Below the pieces are notes generated by a model. That model was given only the letters and a program-made list of their open reading frames with translations. It was not told the DNA's origin and searched no databases. The translations under genes and the position numbers were made by a program. From an uncultured Carnobacterium sp. (GTDB lineage: Bacteria > Bacillota > Bacilli > Lactobacillales > Aerococcaceae), in assembly GCA_937967765.1 (NCBI GenBank), contig CALCML010000062.1, forward strand, positions 1 to 10,880: a DNA stretch of 10,880 nucleotides, in the 5' to 3' direction. Below, piece by piece: positions 6,280 to 10,880 of this stretch; the first letter of the stretch is position 1; each line of letters opens with the position of its first letter.

Positions 6280-7077
6280 ATGAAATTATTATTCGTTGGC
6301 GATGTTGTCGGTTCTCTTGGAAGAGAGATGGTCGCACAATATGTCCCAAAATTAAAGAAAAAATATAAACCACAAATCACCGTGATTAATGGGGAAAATG
6401 CTGCCCACGGAAAAGGAATTACGGAGAAGATTTATAAGGAGTTATTGCAGGCTGGTGCAGACGTTGTAACGCTTGGAAATCATGCCTTTGATAACAAAGC
6501 GATTTTTGATTTCATTGAAGATGCCACAAAAATGGTACGACCGCTGAACTATCCAGAAGTCGTTCCAGGAAAAGGAATCGTTTATGTAAAATGTAACGAT
6601 AAAGAAGTGGCTGTGATTAACTTGCAAGGCCGTGTCTTTATGAATACATTGGATGATCCTTTTGCAAAAATTACAGAAGCGGTTGAAGAAGCTAGAAAGA
6701 GAACACCGATTATCTTTATCGACTTCCACGCCGAAGTAACAAGTGAAAAACAAGCATTGTCTTGGTACTTAGACGGGAAAGTATCTGCTGTCGTTGGAAC
6801 ACATACGCATGTCCCAACAAACGACGCCCGCGTTCTTCCTCAGGGAACAGCCTTCCTGTGTGATGTGGGAATGACAGGTCCGTATAACGGAATCCTCGGA
6901 ATGGAACGCGATATTATTATTACGAAGTTCCTCAATCAATTACCGGCACGATTTGAAGTGGCTGAAGATGATGAGGGACAATTGAGTGCTTGTTTGATTG
7001 ATATTGATGATAAAACGGGGAAAGCGAAATCGATTCAACCGATTCGTATTACTCCAGATGCACCATTTTTTGAATAA
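6280..7077 (+). CDS. ymdB: YmdB family metallophosphoesterase
   Basis: This 265-residue cytosolic phosphodiesterase has a two-metal centre. The B. subtilis homologue hydrolyses 2',3'-cyclic nucleotides in vitro and affects biofilm and motility decisions. All expected metal and catalytic residues are present at the positions known for B. subtilis YmdB: Asp8 (GDVVG), Glu39 and Asn40 (NGEN), Asn67 and His68 (GNHAFD), His150 (DFHAE), and His175 and His177 (GTHTHVP). Length is typical. The start ATG follows AAAGAGG. It is 23 bases upstream of mutS with no terminator between, so it is probably co-transcribed with the mismatch repair genes. ymdB, mutS and mutL lie in the same region in B. subtilis; rny, which directly precedes ymdB there, is not next to it here. 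The role in this organism is inferred from family. Confidence 0.95.
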   Translation: MKLLFVGDVVGSLGREMVAQYVPKLKKKYKPQITVINGENAAHGKGITEKIYKELLQAGADVVTLGNHAFDNKAIFDFIEDATKMVRPLNYPEVVPGKGIVYVKCNDKEVAVINLQGRVFMNTLDDPFAKITEAVEEARKRTPIIFIDFHAEVTSEKQALSWYLDGKVSAVVGTHTHVPTNDARVLPQGTAFLCDVGMTGPYNGILGMERDIIITKFLNQLPARFEVAEDDEGQLSACLIDIDDKTGKAKSIQPIRITPDAPFFE

Positions 7078-7100
7078 AAAGATTAGAAAGAGAGTCAGAA

Positions 7101-9653
7101 ATGCCACAAAAAACGAAACACACACCGATGATGCAACAGTATTTTTCGATTAAAGAAAAATATCCTGATTGCTTATTGTTCTATCGACTAGGTGATTTCT
7201 ATGAATTGTTTTATGATGATGCGATTGAAGCAGCACGACTTCTCGAAATTACACTAACCAGTCGAAATAAAAATGCAGAGGACCCAATTCCAATGTGTGG
7301 AGTTCCTCATCATGCCGCAAAAGAATATATTAAAACGCTGATTGAACTTGGAAAGAAAGTAGCCATCTGTGAGCAATTGGAAGATCCAAAGCTAACAAAG
7401 GGAATGGTGAAGCGAGACGTTGTTCAAGTCTTGACGCCAGGGACGTATACAGAATACCAAGCGCAAAATCAAAACCATTATTTAGTATCGATTTTACCGC
7501 TTGTTGGGAAACGATTTGCACTATCGTATGTGGATGTGTCAACAGGGGAATTGAAAGTGACACAACTCGAAAACTTGGAAGAAGTGCGTAGCGAATGCTC
7601 AAGCTTGATGTGCCGTGAAGTCGTTCTTGTAGAAAGTGATGTGACAGAAGAACTGCGCCATCTGTTTACGAGCATGCAAATTTTAATTTCAACGATTGAA
7701 AAAGATGAAATTAATGCCGAAGACTGCACAGACTTAGTCTCAGAACTAGAAGATGAAGCTTCTATCCGATGCGTGCAAAATCTATTAAGTTATTTGAAAC
7801 TCACTCAAAAGAGAAGCTTTTCGCACTTACAAAAGGCGCAAGCGTATCAAAGTGAGTTCTATCTCTCAATGAATTATGAGACAAAACGTAACTTAGAGTT
7901 AACAACGACCATACGTGCCAATCAAAAACATGGATCATTGTTCTGGTTCTTAGACGAGACGCAAACGGCGATGGGGGGACGACTCCTTAAACAATGGCTT
8001 GAAAAACCACTTGTACTAGAAGGGGCGATTCAAAAACGCCATGCGCTAGTGGAAACATTAAATCAACATTATTTTGAACGTACAGATTTTATCGAAACAT
8101 TGAAACGTGTGTATGACTTAGAACGTATTGTTGGGAAAGTGTCCTTTGGAACCGCCAATGCGCGTGATCTCTTGCAATTAAAACAAACACTTGGACAAGT
8201 ACCAATCTTTAAATCGATTGTGGATAGCTTGGATTCAGAAGAATGGAGTGCTCTTGGAGAAAACTTATTCGATATTCCTGAGCTATACGATTTAATCGAC
8301 CGTGCCATCGACGAAGATGCCCCGCTCACGATTTCAGATGGAAATATTATCCGTTCAGGATATAACGCGACGCTCGATACGTACCGCGATACGATGAAAC
8401 ACGGAAAAGAATGGATTGCCGCGCTCCAACAACAAGAACGTGAGCAAACAGGCATCAGTTCATTGAAGATTAGTTTTAATAAGGTGTTTGGATACTATAT
8501 CGAAGTGACAAAATCGAATCTATCGAAACTCGATAGTAGTCGTTATGAGCGTAAACAAACGCTGGCGAATGCGGAACGTTTTATTACGCCTGAATTAAAA
8601 GAAAAAGAAACGCTGATTTTAGAAGCGGAAGAAAAATCAAGTGCACTCGAATATCAATTATTCGTAGAAGTGCGTGAACAGGTGAAACACTATACAGCCC
8701 AATTGCAACAATTAGCAAAAACTGTCGCAACCATCGACGTCCTACAAGCCTTCAGTGTAGTGAGCGAACGTTATCACTTAGTGAAACCTACAATTTTGAT
8801 GAAGAACCGTAGACTCTGGATTGAGGATGGTCGCCATCCAGTTGTTGAAAAAGTCATGGGACAATCAACCTATGTTCCAAATAGCATTTCAATGAGTCCA
8901 GAGGAACATATTCTTCTGATTACTGGGCCAAATATGTCCGGTAAATCAACTTACATGAGACAATTAGCGCTCTGTGTGATTCTGGCGCAAATCGGATGCT
9001 TTGTACCTGCCAAGAGTGCAACGATTCCAGTCTTTACGAAAATCTTTACGCGTATCGGAGCGGCCGATGATTTAATTTCTGGCCAAAGTACGTTTATGGT
9101 GGAGATGATGGAGACAAACCACGCACTAAGAAATGCCGATGAAACAAGCTTACTATTGTTTGACGAAATCGGACGTGGGACGGCTACGTATGATGGAATG
9201 GCGCTTGCTGAAGCCATCATCACGTATATTCACGAGCATTTAACAGCAAAAGTATTATTCTCAACGCACTATCACGAGTTAACACGACTCAGTGAGAAAT
9301 ATGCAGATTTACGCAATGTGCATGTGGGAGCCGTTGAAGAAAATGGCGAAGTAGTCTTCTTGCATAAAGTATTAGAAGGTCCTGCCGATAAGAGTTACGG
9401 AATTCATGTGGCGAAACTGGCTGGACTTCCTACAGAGCTGTTGAAAAATGCGAGCACGATTTTAAATCATTTAGAAGCTAAAGGGGCCGCAAGTGACAAT
9501 AGTACCTACGTGGAACAAGTATCGCTTTTTGAAGAAACAGAGAGCATGCCTGAATGGGTTCACGAGCTTAAAGGCTTAAACTTAATGAGTATGACGCCAA
9601 TGGATGCAATGAACATCCTGTATAAATGGCAACAAATGGAAAAGGGTGAGTAG
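7101..9653 (+). CDS. mutS: DNA mismatch repair ATPase MutS
   Basis: This is the mismatch sensor of DNA repair, 850 residues (E. coli 853). It binds mismatches as a dimer and recruits MutL. Domain I carries the mismatch-wedge motif Phe33-Tyr34-Glu35 in GDFYELF. Connector, lever and clamp domains follow to about residue 560; KVFGYYIEVTKSN marks the clamp region. The ATPase domain has Walker A GPNMSGKST (609-617), the STFMVEM signature, and Walker B LLLFDE with Asp688-Glu689, followed by GRGTATYDG and STHYHEL. Near the C-terminus, QVSLF (806-810) fits the beta-clamp binding consensus QxxLF. The C-terminal helix-rich tail is complete. The ribosome binding site is modest (AAAGAGAG ahead of the ATG). 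mutL starts 3 bases after the stop codon. Confidence 0.98.
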   Translation: MPQKTKHTPMMQQYFSIKEKYPDCLLFYRLGDFYELFYDDAIEAARLLEITLTSRNKNAEDPIPMCGVPHHAAKEYIKTLIELGKKVAICEQLEDPKLTKGMVKRDVVQVLTPGTYTEYQAQNQNHYLVSILPLVGKRFALSYVDVSTGELKVTQLENLEEVRSECSSLMCREVVLVESDVTEELRHLFTSMQILISTIEKDEINAEDCTDLVSELEDEASIRCVQNLLSYLKLTQKRSFSHLQKAQAYQSEFYLSMNYETKRNLELTTTIRANQKHGSLFWFLDETQTAMGGRLLKQWLEKPLVLEGAIQKRHALVETLNQHYFERTDFIETLKRVYDLERIVGKVSFGTANARDLLQLKQTLGQVPIFKSIVDSLDSEEWSALGENLFDIPELYDLIDRAIDEDAPLTISDGNIIRSGYNATLDTYRDTMKHGKEWIAALQQQEREQTGISSLKISFNKVFGYYIEVTKSNLSKLDSSRYERKQTLANAERFITPELKEKETLILEAEEKSSALEYQLFVEVREQVKHYTAQLQQLAKTVATIDVLQAFSVVSERYHLVKPTILMKNRRLWIEDGRHPVVEKVMGQSTYVPNSISMSPEEHILLITGPNMSGKSTYMRQLALCVILAQIGCFVPAKSATIPVFTKIFTRIGAADDLISGQSTFMVEMMETNHALRNADETSLLLFDEIGRGTATYDGMALAEAIITYIHEHLTAKVLFSTHYHELTRLSEKYADLRNVHVGAVEENGEVVFLHKVLEGPADKSYGIHVAKLAGLPTELLKNASTILNHLEAKGAASDNSTYVEQVSLFEETESMPEWVHELKGLNLMSMTPMDAMNILYKWQQMEKGE

Positions 9654-9656
9654 TGT

Positions 9657-10880
9657 ATGGGAACAATTAAAGAATTAAGTACATTACTGACAAACCAAAT
9701 CGCAGCAGGGGAAGTGATCGAACGTCCTTCTTCTGTGGTAAAAGAATTACTCGAAAACGCGATTGACGCTGGAAGTACTCGAATCGAGATTGAAATCGAA
9801 GAGAGTGGCCTTCGCAAAATTCGCATTCAAGATAATGGCATCGGGATGACGAAAGAGGACGCTCGTATGTCGATTAAACGTCATACAACGAGTAAACTCT
9901 ATTCGCCAGAACAACTCTTTAGAATCCGTACACTCGGGTTCCGTGGTGAAGCCTTGGCGAGTATTACAGCCGTTTCAAAAGTAACGCTGACGACTTCTAC
10001 CGGAGAAGACAGCGGCGTGGAGTTAAAGATTGAGTCTGGTGAAATTAAAGAAGAAAAGACCGTACCACCGTTAAAAGGAACGACTTTCCTTGTTGAAGAT
10101 TTGTTTTATAACACACCAGCACGATTGAAATTCGTACGAACACTACAGACGGAATTAGCGCATATTACCGATGTCGTGAGTAAGGCGTCTCTTAGTCACC
10201 CAGAAATTGCCTTTGTTTTAAAAAATGACGGCAATCTGTTATTACAAACTTCTGGGAAAGGTGATTTGCTGCAAGCAGTCGCTGGGAATATTGGACCTGT
10301 GAATGCTCGTAAGATGTTACCTTTCAGCGGGGAAGACGAAGATTTCAAAGTGTCAGGATATACGTCCTTACCAGAACTCACACGTTCGAACCGTAATTAC
10401 TTATCGATTTTCATTAATGGACGACCAATCCGCAATATGGCAATCGCAAAGGCCATTACACTCGGATACGGCTCAACCTTAATGGTGGGACGATTCCCGA
10501 TTACGATTATTTCGATTGAAATGGACGTGCAACTTGTCGATGTGAACGTGCATCCAACGAAACAAGAAGTTCGAATCAGTAAAGAGCAAGAACTCTCACA
10601 GGTGATTCAAAAGGCCATTAGAGAGGCGATACAAGGCGTACAACGCATTCCTGAATCGATTGAAGACTTGTCCTTCAAACGTAAAGAAAATCGCGTAGAG
10701 GCTCCAAAACCAGTCCAACAAACATTGGAGTGGCAATTGAAGACACCTACTTCGGAGTCTAGTCGTATCGAAACGCCTTCGTTTACTGAAAAGGTAAGAG
10801 AAGAAGTCGAAGTGCTACCAGTCGATGATGCACCTTCTAAAGCAAGTCACACCGTTGAACCAATCGTTCAAGAAGAACTC
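9657..10880 (+). CDS. mutL: DNA mismatch repair protein MutL, 5' part
   Basis: This is the mismatch-repair coordinator that links MutS to strand removal. The first 408 codons are in the window and the frame is open to the edge. The N-terminal GHKL ATPase is complete: LANQIAAGEV-like segment at 12-20, motif I with Glu33-Asn34 (LLENAIDAGS), motif II DNGIGM (59-64) and motif III GFRGEAL (94-100). LFYNTPARLKF follows, and NVHPTKQEVR (His299) closes the transducer domain. From about residue 335 the sequence is a low-conservation acidic linker. The C-terminal dimerisation domain, which in Gram-positive MutL holds the endonuclease motif DQHA(X)2E(X)4E, lies beyond the window. The ATG is three bases after the mutS stop and uses AGGGTGAG (9643-9650) inside the end of mutS, so the two are translationally coupled. 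Confidence 0.97.
   Translation, partial: MGTIKELSTLLTNQIAAGEVIERPSSVVKELLENAIDAGSTRIEIEIEESGLRKIRIQDNGIGMTKEDARMSIKRHTTSKLYSPEQLFRIRTLGFRGEALASITAVSKVTLTTSTGEDSGVELKIESGEIKEEKTVPPLKGTTFLVEDLFYNTPARLKFVRTLQTELAHITDVVSKASLSHPEIAFVLKNDGNLLLQTSGKGDLLQAVAGNIGPVNARKMLPFSGEDEDFKVSGYTSLPELTRSNRNYLSIFINGRPIRNMAIAKAITLGYGSTLMVGRFPITIISIEMDVQLVDVNVHPTKQEVRISKEQELSQVIQKAIREAIQGVQRIPESIEDLSFKRKENRVEAPKPVQQTLEWQLKTPTSESSRIETPSFTEKVREEVEVLPVDDAPSKASHTVEPIVQEEL

Noticed and set aside
8069..8455. Antisense open frame of 128 codons within mutS
   Set aside because: Serine/arginine-rich shadow of the mutS coding frame without promoter, ribosome binding site or family match. The same applies to the other antisense frames within mutS, ymdB and mutL.
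1..10880. Mobile elements, CRISPR arrays, tRNAs, riboswitches or defence genes
   Set aside because: I saw no transposase, integrase, tandem direct-repeat array, tRNA-like cloverleaf or long structured leader; all gaps are short and explained by promoters and terminators.

Overview
The window looks like an ordinary chromosomal stretch of a low-GC Firmicute, most likely Lactobacillales. Supporting signs are AT-rich Gram-positive promoters with extended -10 elements, strong AGGAG ribosome binding sites, U-tract hairpin terminators, a CGAAC-N4-GTTYG SOS box, and the gene pairs lexA/ynzC/tkt and ymdB/mutS/mutL. I cannot name the genus from sequence reading alone; a Carnobacteriaceae- or Aerococcaceae-like bacterium is only a guess. 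All genes are on the plus strand except lexA.

Layout: (1) 1-1867 is a PTS sugar-uptake region. It holds the 3' end of an EIIC-EIIB permease with its terminator, then a two-gene unit of an RpiR-family (HTH-SIS) regulator and a free-standing EIIA of the glucose superfamily. This ends in a strong hairpin that probably serves both strands. (2) 1878-2930 is an SOS divergon: lexA on the minus strand and the small DUF896 gene ynzC on the plus strand, with one near-consensus LexA box between them over the lexA -35 region. (3) 3009-5137 is a monocistronic transketolase gene (tkt) with a well-formed promoter and a long terminator hairpin. (4) 5153-6189 is azlC-azlD, a two-subunit amino-acid exporter with overlapping genes, followed by a perfect 22-bp AT-rich palindrome. 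(5) 6242-10880 is a likely operon of ymdB (metallophosphoesterase), mutS and mutL (mismatch repair). mutL runs off the right edge.

The genes cover sugar import and its control, pentose-phosphate metabolism, amino-acid export, the DNA-damage response, mismatch repair and RNA/cyclic-nucleotide turnover. No mobile element, CRISPR array, tRNA or rRNA is visible, and no intergenic gap exceeds about 200 bases. I see no convincing undescribed system. The points most worth a second look are the lexA divergon that keeps ynzC but lacks yneA and yneB, the split EIICB / RpiR / EIIA locus (possibly alpha-glucoside type), and the palindrome and clustered CTAG sites ahead of ymdB.
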